This document shows, piece by piece, positions 28,862-38,175 of a DNA stretch of 64,000 nucleotides. Origin of the DNA: Erwinia sp. E_sp_B01_1 (GTDB lineage: Bacteria; Pseudomonadota; Gammaproteobacteria; Enterobacterales; Enterobacteriaceae). The first letter of the stretch is position 1, and the number at the start of each line of letters is the position of its first letter. Below the pieces are notes generated by a model. That model ran no database searches. It was not told the origin of the DNA and saw nothing but the letters and a program-made list of their open reading frames with translations. The stretch lies in assembly GCF_036865545.1 (NCBI RefSeq), contig NZ_CP142208.1, positions 124,001 to 188,000 on the forward strand, written 5' to 3'. The position numbers and the translations under genes are program-made.

Positions 28862-29743
28862 TCACCACACCCGTGCGCGCAGCCATTCGTTGACCAGCAT
28901 TGGCCAGCTTGCCAGCGGCAGATCGGCGACGTTGCGGATGCCGAAACCGTGGCCCCCCTTCTCGTAAAAATGCAGCTCGCTCGGGACATTGTGCTCGCGC
29001 AGCGCGCTGAACATCACCATGCTGTTGTTGATCGGCACGGATTGATCGTTGACCGCATGGATCAGCAGCGTTTGCGGCGTTTTATCGGTGACGCGCGTTT
29101 CCAGCGAATAAGCGTCAATTTCCTGCTGCGTGGGGTGTTCGCCAAGCAGGCGCAGGCGTGAACCCTGGTGCGCCAGTCCTTCGCGCATACTGATCACCGG
29201 ATACATCAGCACCAGGGCATCCGGACGTGCAGTCAGGGAGTCGGCAATATCCTGTACCGGATAAAGTTTCTCCTCAAAGCGGGTTGCCACGCTGGCGGCC
29301 ACGTAGCCTCCGGCAGAAAAGCCCATCATCACGATTCGCTTGCCTGTCAGGTTACGGGCAGCACGATGTCGCAGTACGCGCACCGCGCGTTGTGCATCCG
29401 CCAGTGGCGCATCAGCGGCTTCGTGGTGACCATCCTGCGGAAAGCGATAAGTCATCACTGCCAGGGTGTAGCCCATCGCGGTAAAGAACATCGCCAGCGC
29501 GCTGCCCTCTTTATCGATCATAATTTTTTCAAAGCCACCCCCCGGTGCCACCAGCAGCGTCACGCCGTTGGATTTCCCCTCTTCCGGATACCAGAAGGCC
29601 AGCTCGGGGCATTTCACACCACTGGCAGCCCGATCCCAGGGTTCATATTCTTTGGCCAAGTCGATAATTTGTGGGCTGACCCGGGAATCACTGGCTCCAG
29701 GCGCATCGCCATGAGGCCAGAGGTTAATTATTTCGGTTTTCAC
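28862..29743 (-). CDS. alpha/beta-hydrolase, acetyl-xylan-esterase-like
   Basis: The 293-residue cytoplasmic protein (no signal peptide) has the alpha/beta-hydrolase fold. It shows the oxyanion segment LLVAPGGGFEKI, the nucleophile elbow GFSAGG (Ser), an acid in the HAVNDQSVPI loop and the histidine in GGHGFG. This pattern is typical of small carbohydrate esterases that remove acetyl groups from oligosaccharides. It lies on the reverse strand between yhjJ and kdgK and interrupts the E. coli gene order. Together with kdgK and the pectin genes at 45-49 kb it may act on acetylated plant oligosaccharides; that substrate is a guess. Confidence 0.8.
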   Translation of the reverse strand: MKTEIINLWPHGDAPGASDSRVSPQIIDLAKEYEPWDRAASGVKCPELAFWYPEEGKSNGVTLLVAPGGGFEKIMIDKEGSALAMFFTAMGYTLAVMTYRFPQDGHHEAADAPLADAQRAVRVLRHRAARNLTGKRIVMMGFSAGGYVAASVATRFEEKLYPVQDIADSLTARPDALVLMYPVISMREGLAHQGSRLRLLGEHPTQQEIDAYSLETRVTDKTPQTLLIHAVNDQSVPINNSMVMFSALREHNVPSELHFYEKGGHGFGIRNVADLPLASWPMLVNEWLRARVW

Positions 29744-30418
29744 AGGCGCTCCTGTTTATTTTTATTAAAAGTATAGGCGAGCCGGGAGAAATAATAAGGA
29801 TTCGTCTGGTCGCGGTGAAAGTAACATTGCCCATTAATGGTTACAGCGTCCAGCCTTCATCGGCCATTCTGGCCAGTTTCAGACTATGCCCAGGGAATAA
29901 ATTAACGCCACCTTAAATTGTAATTTTCTCCCGTTATCTGTTTGTTTTAAATAAGAACCTTTTGAGAAAGGGATCATGGAGAGAGGGTGTTAAGGGGTAC
30001 TTAATAAATTTCCATTTTATTCATAACGTTAAGGGTTTTTGGCCTGGAGAATAACAGAGTATTAAGAATTAACTCATTCAGGACGGTAACGCGTTTTAAC
30101 TGGCGGGAGATATTATTTTTATCACCTTAATGTGTGACAAAGGGCTTAATCTCAGAGTTTCATCAGGACTTGCTGATTATTTATATTATGAGGAATTAAA
30201 TTAACTGCCTAAAGTCAAATAAGGCAGTTAATATGCAGATAATTTACCTTAAAGCCCGGTTCGGTATCCGCTATCGCGATAAACACCCGTACAGTAATAA
30301 AGAAATTTAAAGCCGGTGTTGTGCCAGACAAAGTCTTAACCTGCTGGCGTCAGCACCTGTAACTGTTTCAGCAATCGCGTGTGCAGCTTATGCAGGTGCC
30401 GTCGCCTACGCGTGCAGC
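29744..30418. other. 675-base AT-rich gap with a hairpin; no gene assigned
   Basis: No convincing gene was found. A hairpin with 11-bp perfect arms (ATTAACTGCCT 30200-30210, AGGCAGTTAAT 30222-30232) lacks a T-run. On the reverse strand, 29841-29909 is open and ends GHSLKLARMADEGWTL, which could be the end of a lost gene. Near 30380-30420 a TAAGCTGCAC element occurs twice, once at the kdgK stop. None of these can be given a function. Confidence 0.4.
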
Positions 30419-31351
30419 TTATTCAGGCATCGCCGCCAGCGGAATGATGGCACCCCGATGCTGAATAACAGTGCTGGCGGTGAGGTGTCCTCGTTTTGCA
30501 GCGTCTTCGGCACTGCCGCCGCTGAGGCGCACGGCAAGGTAGCCCGCGCTGAATGAATCGCCTGCGGCAGTGGTATCCACCACGCTGCTGGCTGGCAGTT
30601 TAACGGCTGGAACCTCCAGCAGAGGCCGATCTTCCACCGCCACCAGACAGGCATCCGCCCCGCGTTTGATCACGATTTCACTCACGCCAGCGGCTCTGGT
30701 CCTGGCTATCACATCTTCCACAGGCGATTCTCCCCACAGCAGGGTTTCATCATCCAGCGTCAGGAAGGCGATATCGGTACAGGCCAGCATCGCCTGGTAC
30801 GCCGCCTGCGTCACTTCCGCTGAGGGCCATAAGCGGGGGCGGTAGTTATTATCAAAGATAATTTTGCCGCCATTATTCCGGCAGGTGGTTAACAGCCCCA
30901 TCAACTTTTCACGGCTTTGTGGGCTGAGGATGGCCAGACTGATACCGCTGAGATAGAGATAGTCGTAGCTGGCAAGCTGCTGACTGATGGCGTCAGCCCG
31001 ATCGCTCTCCAGCCAGTAACGGGCGGCTGCATCATTGCGCCAGTAATAAAAGGTTCGCTCGCCATGCTCATCTGTCTCTATCACGTAAAGACCCGGTAGC
31101 TTGTTTTCCATCCGCTGAATCAACGAGGTTCCGATCTGTTCCTGTTCCCAGGCCGCGATCATGTCACTGCTGAAACTGTCGGTGCCCAGAGCGGTAACGT
31201 AGTCCACTCCGAGCTGCTGGTTTTCTACCTGGCGGGCGATATAGACGGCCGTGTTCAGGGTATCGCCGCCAAAACCACGGCTCAGGTCGCTCTCTTTTTG
31301 TGAAAGCTCAATCATGCATTCGCCAATGACGGCAATTTTTTTCTGTGTCAT
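30419..31351 (-). CDS. kdgK: 2-dehydro-3-deoxygluconokinase KdgK
   Basis: The PfkB-family sugar kinase phosphorylates KDG to KDPG, the last step before KDPG aldolase in pectin and glucuronate breakdown. From ATG 31351 it has 310 residues beginning MTQKKIAVIGECMIELS. The substrate-binding GGDTLNTAVY and the ATP/catalytic motif DTTAAGDSFSAGYLAV (catalytic Asp) are present. An in-frame GTG at 31372 would add seven residues; neither start has a strong ribosome site, and the family begins near the ATG. A KdgR-like palindrome lies upstream at 31412-31435. The enzyme links to KduD at 45897-46658, which also feeds KDG. Confidence 0.95.
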   Translation of the reverse strand: MTQKKIAVIGECMIELSQKESDLSRGFGGDTLNTAVYIARQVENQQLGVDYVTALGTDSFSSDMIAAWEQEQIGTSLIQRMENKLPGLYVIETDEHGERTFYYWRNDAAARYWLESDRADAISQQLASYDYLYLSGISLAILSPQSREKLMGLLTTCRNNGGKIIFDNNYRPRLWPSAEVTQAAYQAMLACTDIAFLTLDDETLLWGESPVEDVIARTRAAGVSEIVIKRGADACLVAVEDRPLLEVPAVKLPASSVVDTTAAGDSFSAGYLAVRLSGGSAEDAAKRGHLTASTVIQHRGAIIPLAAMPE

Positions 31352-31411
31352 GGGGGGCCACTCATCATTCACATTTAGACCAGTTTCGCCGTCCGGCCCG
31401 GCCGAGTCAAT

Positions 31412-31435
31412 AAATTAAAACGCTGTTTTACTTTT
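31412..31435 (-). promoter_or_regulatory. KdgR-like operator upstream of kdgK
   Basis: The near-palindrome TTAAAACGCTGTTTTA with AT-rich flanks resembles the KdgR box (two AAAAC/GTTTT halves three bases apart). kdgK belongs to the KdgR regulon in enterobacteria, so this is a good match; binding is inferred. Confidence 0.6.
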
Positions 31436-31543
31436 ATCCTGTGGCGCAGAAAACAGGATTACAGCGTGCTGAAAGCGTCTGTTACCGCAACAGATCTCAC
31501 CGTAATAAGCGACAATCACTGGTTTGATGGGCAGAACCCGCAA

Positions 31544-31570
31544 TAAAGTTCTCCAGGCTGGTGCCGATAT
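31544..31570 (+). promoter_or_regulatory. sigma-28 (FliA) promoter of pdeH
   Basis: TAAAGTTC at 31544-31551, an exact 11-base spacer and GCCGATAT at 31563-31570 match the flagellar class 3 consensus TAAAGTTT-N11-GCCGATAA with one mismatch per half. It lies 58 bases before the pdeH ATG. In E. coli yhjH is a class 3 flagellar gene. Confidence 0.88.
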
Positions 31571-31627
31571 CTCTCTTTGCGGGAGATCTGTTCCAGGGAG
31601 GTCTCATCATAATAAAGGAACAATATC

Positions 31628-32401
31628 ATGGTGCTGAATGCTCTCAGTCACCGGCTTCCTCCATCAGAGGGTGTTGAAAAACAACAGGAAGATAGTGCTT
31701 ACTGGCTGGAATGCCAGCGCATTTATACGTTTCAACCTATCTACCAGGTAACCGGTAGCCTGATGGCTATTGAGTTGCTCACGGCGGTGTTTCATCCTTC
31801 CGCACCGGGCAAAAGGTTGTCGCCGGAGACCTATTTTGCCGCGCTTGAAGTGACTCAGCGTCTGCAAATCATTTATGAACAACTGAAATTGCTGACCGTC
31901 TGGGAAACAAAATTCATCGCCTCAGGCATAGTGGCTTCGGTCAATATTGATGGCCCGACCTTATCTGCGGTTCAGCATGACAGTGCTGTGCGGGAGCTGA
32001 TCGCTCGTTGTCCCTTTGTCCGTTTTGAACTGGTTGAGCACTATATGTTGCCCCATCAGGAGCTTGTCGCGGAGATGCCTGAACTGGGTCCGTTGTGGCT
32101 GGATGACTTTGGGTCCGGCATGGCTAATTTCTCGGCGCTGAATGAACTGAAGTACGATTACATCAAAATGGCCCGCGAGCTGTTTATCATGCTGAAAAAT
32201 TCAGAAGAGGGCTGCAAGCTGTTTAACTTGTTGCTGATACTGATTAACCGCTATTGCAAAGGCGTGATCGTGGAGGGCGTGGAGACCGTCGAGGAGTGGA
32301 TCCAGGTGAAAAACTCTCCTGCTTTTGCTGCTCAGGGGTACTTTTTTGCCCGCCCGCTCTCTTTTGATCAGCTCGAGTCGTTGCCCTTGCAGCTGAACTG
32401 A
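31628..32401 (+). CDS. pdeH: c-di-GMP phosphodiesterase PdeH (YhjH)
   Basis: The 257-residue single EAL-domain protein, soluble and without GGDEF, hydrolyses c-di-GMP and so favours motility over cellulose. Motifs seen: IELLTAV (ELL in place of the canonical EAL, as in E. coli YhjH), VNIDGPTL, FELVEHY, LWLDDFGSGMANFSAL, DYIKMARELF and VIVEGVET. Ribosome site AAGGA precedes ATG 31628. The sigma-28 promoter upstream ties its expression to flagellar assembly. Its place beside kdgK and yhjG is conserved with E. coli. Confidence 0.95.
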   Translation: MVLNALSHRLPPSEGVEKQQEDSAYWLECQRIYTFQPIYQVTGSLMAIELLTAVFHPSAPGKRLSPETYFAALEVTQRLQIIYEQLKLLTVWETKFIASGIVASVNIDGPTLSAVQHDSAVRELIARCPFVRFELVEHYMLPHQELVAEMPELGPLWLDDFGSGMANFSALNELKYDYIKMARELFIMLKNSEEGCKLFNLLLILINRYCKGVIVEGVETVEEWIQVKNSPAFAAQGYFFARPLSFDQLESLPLQLN

Positions 32402-32462
32402 TCCCGTTTCCTGTTCTCTCGACTATCTTTACAGAAGGCCGAAGCGAGCAAGGAGACCGGGT

Positions 32463-34529
32463 ATGTCGCGTACGGGAAAAATAATTAGCTGGATTGTCGG
32501 GATTTTTTTGTTGCTGGTCGTTATCGTGGTGATTGTTATCGCGACCTTTGACTGGAACCGACTCAAACCCACTATTAACGAAAAAGTGTCTGCTGAACTG
32601 AATCGCCCCTTTGCCATTCGTGGCGATCTGGGCGTGGCCTGGGAGCGCAATCGGGATGAGCCAGGCTGGCGCAGTTGGGTGCCCTGGCCGCACGTTCACG
32701 CCGAAGACATTCTGCTTGGCAATCCGCCAGAAATTCCAGAAGTCACTATGGTTCATCTGCAACGTGTGGATGCCACGCTTGCCCCTCTTGCGCTGATTGG
32801 CAAAGAGGTGTTTATTCCGTGGATCAGGCTGACACAGCCGGATGCCAGGCTGATTCAGACCGCAGATAAAAAGAACAACTGGACCTTTACGCTGGCCGAA
32901 AGTGACAGCCCTGAACAGGCTCAGGCTCCTTCTGCCTGGACCTTCCGTCTGGACAACATCATGTTCGATCGGGGCCAGATTCGCTATCGGGATGCGATCA
33001 ATAAAGCAGATGTGCAGGTCACGGTTGATCCCCTGGGTAAACCAGTGCCATACGTTCAGGTAGCAGGTAGCAAAGACGATAAGAGTCAGAAGGGCGCTTC
33101 TGATTTCGTCTTCGGCTGGAAAGCTTCCGGGACTTACAACGATGAGAAGCTGACCGGGGACGGGAAAATCGGCGGCATGCTGTCGCTGCGCAGTAAAACT
33201 AATCCTTTCCCTCTTGCGGCAGACGTTCGCAATGGCACCACCCGCGTTCAGGTAGCCGGCACATTACAGGATCCGCTTAACCTGGGAGGGCTTGATATCC
33301 GCCTGCGCTTCTCGGGAGATACGCTGGCTAATCTGTATGGCCTGACCGGCATTCTGCTGCCTGATACTCCCCCTTACGAAACGGACGGGCACTTGATTGC
33401 GCGCTTCCAGGAGAAAGGCGGGCCGGTATTCCGTTATGAAAACTTCAACGGCCATATCGGCGACAGCGATATCCACGGTTCAATGACCTACACCCAGGGG
33501 AAACCTCGTCCTAAACTTGAGGGCTCGCTTGAGTCTGAACAGTTGAGAATGGCTGATTTGGGGCCGCTGATTGGGGTCAATTCCGGCAAGGGCAGTGAGA
33601 AAACCGAGCAGGCCAAGGCTAAGCGCGGTGAGGCTTCCGGCCAGCCTGCCGATCGGGTACTGCCTCATGATAAATTCGATACCAAAAGCTGGGATGTGAT
33701 GGATGCCGATGTAAAATTCAGCGGCAAACGCATTGAACACAGCAACTCGTTACCGCTCAGCGATCTCTATACGCACCTGGTGCTGAAAAAGGGCGACCTG
33801 CTGCTCGATCCGCTGCGTTTTGGCGTGGCCGGAGGCCATCTGAATTCGACCATTCATATGGAAGGCAACCGTACCCCGATGCGTGCGCGAGCCGATCTCC
33901 ATGCCCGGAATCTGAAGCTTAAACAGCTCTTCCCGGATGTGGCTGCCATGCAAAGCAGTATGGGGCAGATGAACGGCGACGCCACCCTGAGCGGTACCGG
34001 CAATTCGGTAGCCGATATCCTCGCCACCAGCGACGGCGATCTGAAGATGCTGATGAATGATGGGGTAATCAGCCGTAGCCTGATGGAGATTGTCGGCCTG
34101 AATGTCGGCAACTATGTGGTGGGTAAACTGTTTGGTGATGATGAAGTACGCATCAACTGTGCGGCCGCGGATCTTAACGTCAGAAACGGGTTAGCCTCGA
34201 CCAGGCTGTTTGTCTTCGATACCGAAAATGCGGTAATCAATATTGCCGGCACCACCAATTTCGCTAACGAACGGATGGATTTGTCGATCGATCCGGAGAG
34301 TAAGGGTATCCGTATTATTACCCTACGTTCGCCACTCTACGTTAAGGGAACGTTCAAGAACCCTGATGCTGGCGTGAAAGCCGGTCCGCTGATTGCCCGT
34401 GGTGCCGCAGCCGTCGCGCTTGGCGCCGTAGTGGCCCCTGCGGCGGCGCTGCTGGCGTTGATCTCACCCAGCGATAATGAAGAGAATCAGTGTACTGACG
34501 TGCTGAAGCAGATGAAGAGCAAGAAGTAA
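32463..34529 (+). CDS. yhjG: AsmA-family protein YhjG
   Basis: The 688-residue protein has one N-terminal membrane helix (IISWIVGIFLLLVVIVVIVI) and then a long periplasmic beta-rich region of the AsmA type. Toward the C-terminus comes an AsmA-2-like block (NGDATLSGTGNSVADILATS, DGDLKMLMNDG) and a second hydrophobic Ala-rich stretch. AsmA-like proteins are thought to form grooved bridges that carry phospholipids to the outer membrane; the specific job of YhjG is not known. Length and position equal those of E. coli YhjG. It follows pdeH by 61 bases, so it may share its transcript. Confidence 0.92.
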   Translation: MSRTGKIISWIVGIFLLLVVIVVIVIATFDWNRLKPTINEKVSAELNRPFAIRGDLGVAWERNRDEPGWRSWVPWPHVHAEDILLGNPPEIPEVTMVHLQRVDATLAPLALIGKEVFIPWIRLTQPDARLIQTADKKNNWTFTLAESDSPEQAQAPSAWTFRLDNIMFDRGQIRYRDAINKADVQVTVDPLGKPVPYVQVAGSKDDKSQKGASDFVFGWKASGTYNDEKLTGDGKIGGMLSLRSKTNPFPLAADVRNGTTRVQVAGTLQDPLNLGGLDIRLRFSGDTLANLYGLTGILLPDTPPYETDGHLIARFQEKGGPVFRYENFNGHIGDSDIHGSMTYTQGKPRPKLEGSLESEQLRMADLGPLIGVNSGKGSEKTEQAKAKRGEASGQPADRVLPHDKFDTKSWDVMDADVKFSGKRIEHSNSLPLSDLYTHLVLKKGDLLLDPLRFGVAGGHLNSTIHMEGNRTPMRARADLHARNLKLKQLFPDVAAMQSSMGQMNGDATLSGTGNSVADILATSDGDLKMLMNDGVISRSLMEIVGLNVGNYVVGKLFGDDEVRINCAAADLNVRNGLASTRLFVFDTENAVINIAGTTNFANERMDLSIDPESKGIRIITLRSPLYVKGTFKNPDAGVKAGPLIARGAAAVALGAVVAPAAALLALISPSDNEENQCTDVLKQMKSKK

Positions 34530-34539
34530 GCCCGACCAG

Positions 34540-34562
34540 GGGAAGCGGATCGTCCGCTTCCC
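34540..34562 (+). terminator. terminator after yhjG
   Basis: Stem GGGAAGCGGA / TCCGCTTCCC with a three-base loop, ten bases past the stop, followed by TTTCTTTC. Confidence 0.8.
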
Positions 34563-34655
34563 TTTCTTTCCCCCACTGACTCAGGCATCAAAACCAAGGT
34601 GCCTGCTACAGGGCGGGCTAACCGCAATACGCAGTTTTCCCCGCTTACAGCGCAA

Positions 34656-34681
34656 AAAAAACCGGCCGGAGCCGGTTTTTT
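34656..34681. terminator. bidirectional terminator between yhjG and yhjE
   Basis: Perfect stem AAAAAACCGGC / GCCGGTTTTTT with a four-base loop between convergent genes; it has A and T runs on both sides, and it lies 13 bases past the yhjE stop. Confidence 0.88.
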
Positions 34682-34693
34682 GCTTTCAGACAA

Positions 34694-36021
34694 TCAGTCG
34701 TAGAGCGATTCGTTGCGGGTTTCTTTGCTGGCGATCAGCGCAAACAACGTCAGGCAGGCCATAGCGGCAAGGTATACACCGACATAGAACAGGCCATAGG
34801 TATGGGCTAACCAGGTCGCGATATAAGGGGCCACTGAAGCACCAAGAATCGAGGAGAGGTTATAGGAGAACGAGGCTCCGGTATAACGCACTTCTGTCGG
34901 GAAAAGCTCCGGCAGCAACGCGCCCATCGGGCCAAAGGTCAGCCCCATAATGCTCAGGCCACACAGCAGGAAAGCCATCACCATCAGCTGGCTGCCAGAC
35001 GCTAACATGCCCGGGAATATCAGCGAGAAGGCGATGATCATCAGCGTAATCACAATCATGGTCTTACGGCGGCCAAAATGGTCAGCCAGCATACCCGCGA
35101 TCGGTACCATCACCCCAAAGCCAATTACCGCCACCATCAGCATCCAGAGCAGGGTATTGCGCGGGAATCCCAGACCGTTTGGCGCTGGTGTGGTGCCATA
35201 AGTCATGGAATAAACGGTCATGATATAGAACAGCGTGTAGGTCGCCAGCATGATAAAGGTGCCGAGAATGGTCGCCTTCAGATGCTTAGAAAGCAGCGTG
35301 CCAATCGGCATTTTGACCTGCTTCTTGTCCTTTTTGACTTTGGCGAACACCGGCGACTCATGCAGCGAAACGCGAACATAAAGCCCGACCAGGACCAGCA
35401 CCGCAGAGAGGATAAACGGCACGCGCCAGCCCCATGACATAAACTGATCGTCGGTAAGCAGCCAGGAGAGCAGCAGGAAAGTGCCGTTGGCAAAGAAGAA
35501 GCCAATCGGGGCACCCAACTGTGGGAACGAACCGTAAAGCGCACGCTTTTTGGCAGGAGCATTCTCGGTAGCCAGCAAGGCTGCACCCCCCATTCTCCGC
35601 CCAGGCCAAGGCCCTGTCCAAAGCGCGCCAGCGCCAGAAGAAGAGGCGCGAAAACGCCGATGGTTTCATAACCCGGCAGCAAACCAATCACGACGGTTGA
35701 AACACCCATAGTCAGCAGGGAGGCCACCAGGGTGGCTTTGCGTCCGACACGGTCACCGAAGTGGCCAAATACCGCTGAACCAATAGGGCGCGCGATAAAG
35801 GCGATAGCGAAGGTGGCCAGCGACTGTAGCGTGGCCACGGTGGCATCACCCTGTGGGAAGAAAATATGCGGGAAAACGATAACCGCAGCGGTGGCATAAA
35901 TATAGAAATCGAAAAATTCGATAGCGGTGCCGACAAGCGAAGCGACCATCACTTTACCGCGTGAATTTACGGGCGTGGTGTCGGTTTCGGCGTCGTGAGT
36001 TGAGGCGATGGAGGCTTGCAT
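34694..36021 (-). pseudogene. yhjE: MFS metabolite:H+ symporter YhjE, frameshifted in this sequence
   Basis: YhjE belongs to the MHS group of MFS transporters; its substrate is not firmly known. The first frame (from ATG 36021) has SLVGTAIEFFDFYIYATAA, the MFS loop GHFGDRVGRKATLV and GQGLGLGGEWG. The other frame goes on with GAALLATENAPAKKRALYGS to a C-terminal ETRNESLYD. They meet at six C on the plus strand (35586-35591); seven would give one frame of about 442 residues, close to the 440 of E. coli YhjE. Both halves are otherwise intact. The rest of the fold, 12 helices, is visible across the two frames. Confidence 0.9.
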
Positions 36022-36350
36022 AGCAGTTTCTTATTTGTAAAACATGTTAAAGAATCTTACGCACTGCACCGGCGGCATTCAATGGTGAAAACCGCGCTGC
36101 AACAGGCTTGCAGCGCGGAAAAGAGGATCCTGCGTGACAGAGGATATTTACCGGGCGATGGCAGGGCTAAACGTCACTTTTCTGGTAATAACCACTGCGA
36201 AACGGGCAATAAAAAGTGTCGTGTCAGCGATAAATGCTGAGTATTGCGCAATAATTGTGCAGCAGACCGGATTTTACACCAACTTTGCCACTCCGGACCG
36301 AAGGGATCTGCATCCGCTCCGGCTGTTACAAAGGATGTCTGCTGTCACGC
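36022..36350. other. 329-base gap upstream of yhjE
   Basis: Must hold the reverse-strand promoter of yhjE and the 3' end region of the next gene. Short open frames on the plus strand here have no ribosome site or recognisable product. I see no clear hairpin or operator. Confidence 0.4.
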
Positions 36351-37796
36351 TTATCTGATTGTGGCATTCACGCGTTGTAGCACCCAGGGATAGAAAGGAT
36401 TGGAAGACTGACGCATCAGTGAATCCAGGCTGACTATCAGCACCGAACGTTCTCCTCTTGGCGCCAGCGAGCCAAAACTTACCCCAAACTCATTGGGGTG
36501 CTCAGGCGTTCGCCCGTAGAGAGAATCGGTAAGCGGGAAGGGCAGGGCCACGTGTGACAGTGAATAGACATCCGCCGGGTAACTCAGCCCCAGAGGCGTG
36601 CTGACCGTGGTAGTACTGCCTGCTGCCGTGGTATTGGCGACTTCATTGTTGCCCTGTACCGACGCATTGGTGACAAGCGTGGTGGTGTAGTGACGGGGCG
36701 GCGGGGGCAGCAGTTGTGCAGCCGCATGTCTTGCACTGCTGCGCATCAGCGGAGAGAGCTGCACCGACTGGTTAACATCGAACAGCACAAGTTCGCTACC
36801 GTTATCCGGCAGCAAATTGTACAGGCCCCGGACCACGGCGGGGGTACTGACGGTAGCATCAGCCACTGACTGGAAAGTCAGCACCGGAGGAAGTTTATTC
36901 AGCAGCTGGCTGGCCTGGTCGCGATGCAGCTGGCTTTGTAGTGCGCTGGTCAACAGCCAGGACTGACGAGCCGCTTTCACCGGGAAGGAGTTATATTTGA
37001 ACGGGTTGAATTCAGGCAGGATGCTGAGCCAGGCGGAACGGGCAAATGCCGGGAAGATGGACGGGATCCCCGCCAGACCAGCGTAGCGGGCATAGCTGCT
37101 GACGCCAATCATGGGCGAGAGCAGAATCAGCCTTTGCGGCGCGGGCAGCTCAGGATCTTCCAGCGCATCCAGCGCATATTTCATCGCCAGCGCACCGCCA
37201 TTAGAAAAACCGACGATGTGCAATGGGGTGCCCGGTGGCGTGCGTTTTCTGGCTTCCCGCACCGCCAGACGTGTGGCCGCCATCCAGTCTTCCCACTCCA
37301 CTCTGGTCAGCGCCGCCGGAACAGTTCCGTGACCGGGCAGACGCGGAGCCACAGCAACATAGCCATGCTGCTGATAATCGCGCGCAAAATGTCGCAGGCT
37401 GTAAGGGGAATCGGTCAGGCCATGAAGCAGCACTACGGCACCGCGAGGTTTGCCCTGCGGCATCAGAATATAGGAGCGGTTCCAGTCGGTAGCAAAATGC
37501 CCGGGGTATACCGGGCTTTGCTCTGCGTAGCGATTGTAGGTATCGGGGTTATCGTCCGGCAGTTTATCGCTGACGTTGGCTTTCATCTCCGCAAAGATTT
37601 TCTGCTCGTTGGTGAGGTAGCCCGCCCAGTCGGTGCGGTCCATCTCGCTGTCGCTTAACTCTTCCGGCACCCAGGTATGCCACAGTTGTAGATCGGGCCC
37701 CCGCTCTGTCAGCGCCACACGCAGCCCCAGCAGGACAATCAGCACGATCATGGCCAGCATGATTGCGCGTTTGAACCAAAGCTTTGTCCATCTCAT
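36351..37796 (-). CDS. membrane-anchored alpha/beta-hydrolase
   Basis: The 481-residue protein has an N-terminal membrane helix (AIMLAMIVLIVLLGLRVAL), so the catalytic part is probably periplasmic. The hydrolase core shows VVLLHGLTDSPYSLRHFA (oxyanion region), GFSNGG with the nucleophile Ser, an acid in QSVADATVST and a late histidine in YSLSHVALPFP. A Thr/Ala-rich insert is seen near residue 395. It looks like a lysophospholipase or serine-aminopeptidase-type enzyme; substrate unknown. Its ATG overlaps the stop of the small membrane protein upstream (ATGA), so they are translated together. Confidence 0.75.
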   Translation of the reverse strand: MRWTKLWFKRAIMLAMIVLIVLLGLRVALTERGPDLQLWHTWVPEELSDSEMDRTDWAGYLTNEQKIFAEMKANVSDKLPDDNPDTYNRYAEQSPVYPGHFATDWNRSYILMPQGKPRGAVVLLHGLTDSPYSLRHFARDYQQHGYVAVAPRLPGHGTVPAALTRVEWEDWMAATRLAVREARKRTPPGTPLHIVGFSNGGALAMKYALDALEDPELPAPQRLILLSPMIGVSSYARYAGLAGIPSIFPAFARSAWLSILPEFNPFKYNSFPVKAARQSWLLTSALQSQLHRDQASQLLNKLPPVLTFQSVADATVSTPAVVRGLYNLLPDNGSELVLFDVNQSVQLSPLMRSSARHAAAQLLPPPPRHYTTTLVTNASVQGNNEVANTTAAGSTTTVSTPLGLSYPADVYSLSHVALPFPLTDSLYGRTPEHPNEFGVSFGSLAPRGERSVLIVSLDSLMRQSSNPFYPWVLQRVNATIR

Positions 37797-38035
37797 ACCT
37801 TGATAAATCGCAGGTAAATAAAGCGGATGACAAAGTACTCAATGGCGCCCAGCAGCAAAAACCACAGGCAAAATACCAGCGTATAAAGCTGGCCAATGTC
37901 GCTGAGATGGAACATCGCCATCAGCCGGTACGTCAGGCTCAGGCCAAACCAGGGCGCGGGCAGCAGCAAAGCGGAGAGCATACCCAGCATCAGCGTGCTC
38001 ATCGGCATTAAAAAGGTCACGAAAGGGTTTTTCAT
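37793..38035 (-). CDS. small membrane protein coupled to a hydrolase
   Basis: The 80-residue protein from ATG 38035 (GGAACA upstream) has about two or three membrane helices: FVTFLMPMSTLMLGMLSALL and YTLVFCLWFLLLGAIEYFV. It has no family I recognise. It ends in a 4-base overlap with the start of the alpha/beta-hydrolase, which suggests that the two products work together, for example with this one serving as a membrane partner. A longer form from 38092 is possible but adds non-conserved-looking residues before the helix. Confidence 0.65.
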   Translation of the reverse strand: MKNPFVTFLMPMSTLMLGMLSALLLPAPWFGLSLTYRLMAMFHLSDIGQLYTLVFCLWFLLLGAIEYFVIRFIYLRFIKV

Positions 38036-38175
38036 CTGTGTTCCATTCTGATAACTGGCGGCCATTTTCCGGCAAACCTGGCTCAGGTTCAATCCTCACG
38101 TAAAAAACGGGTAGTGATTGCAAGGAATAATTAATGCTCATAGTCTGTTCATTACTGCAACGAAAAGGAATTTCG

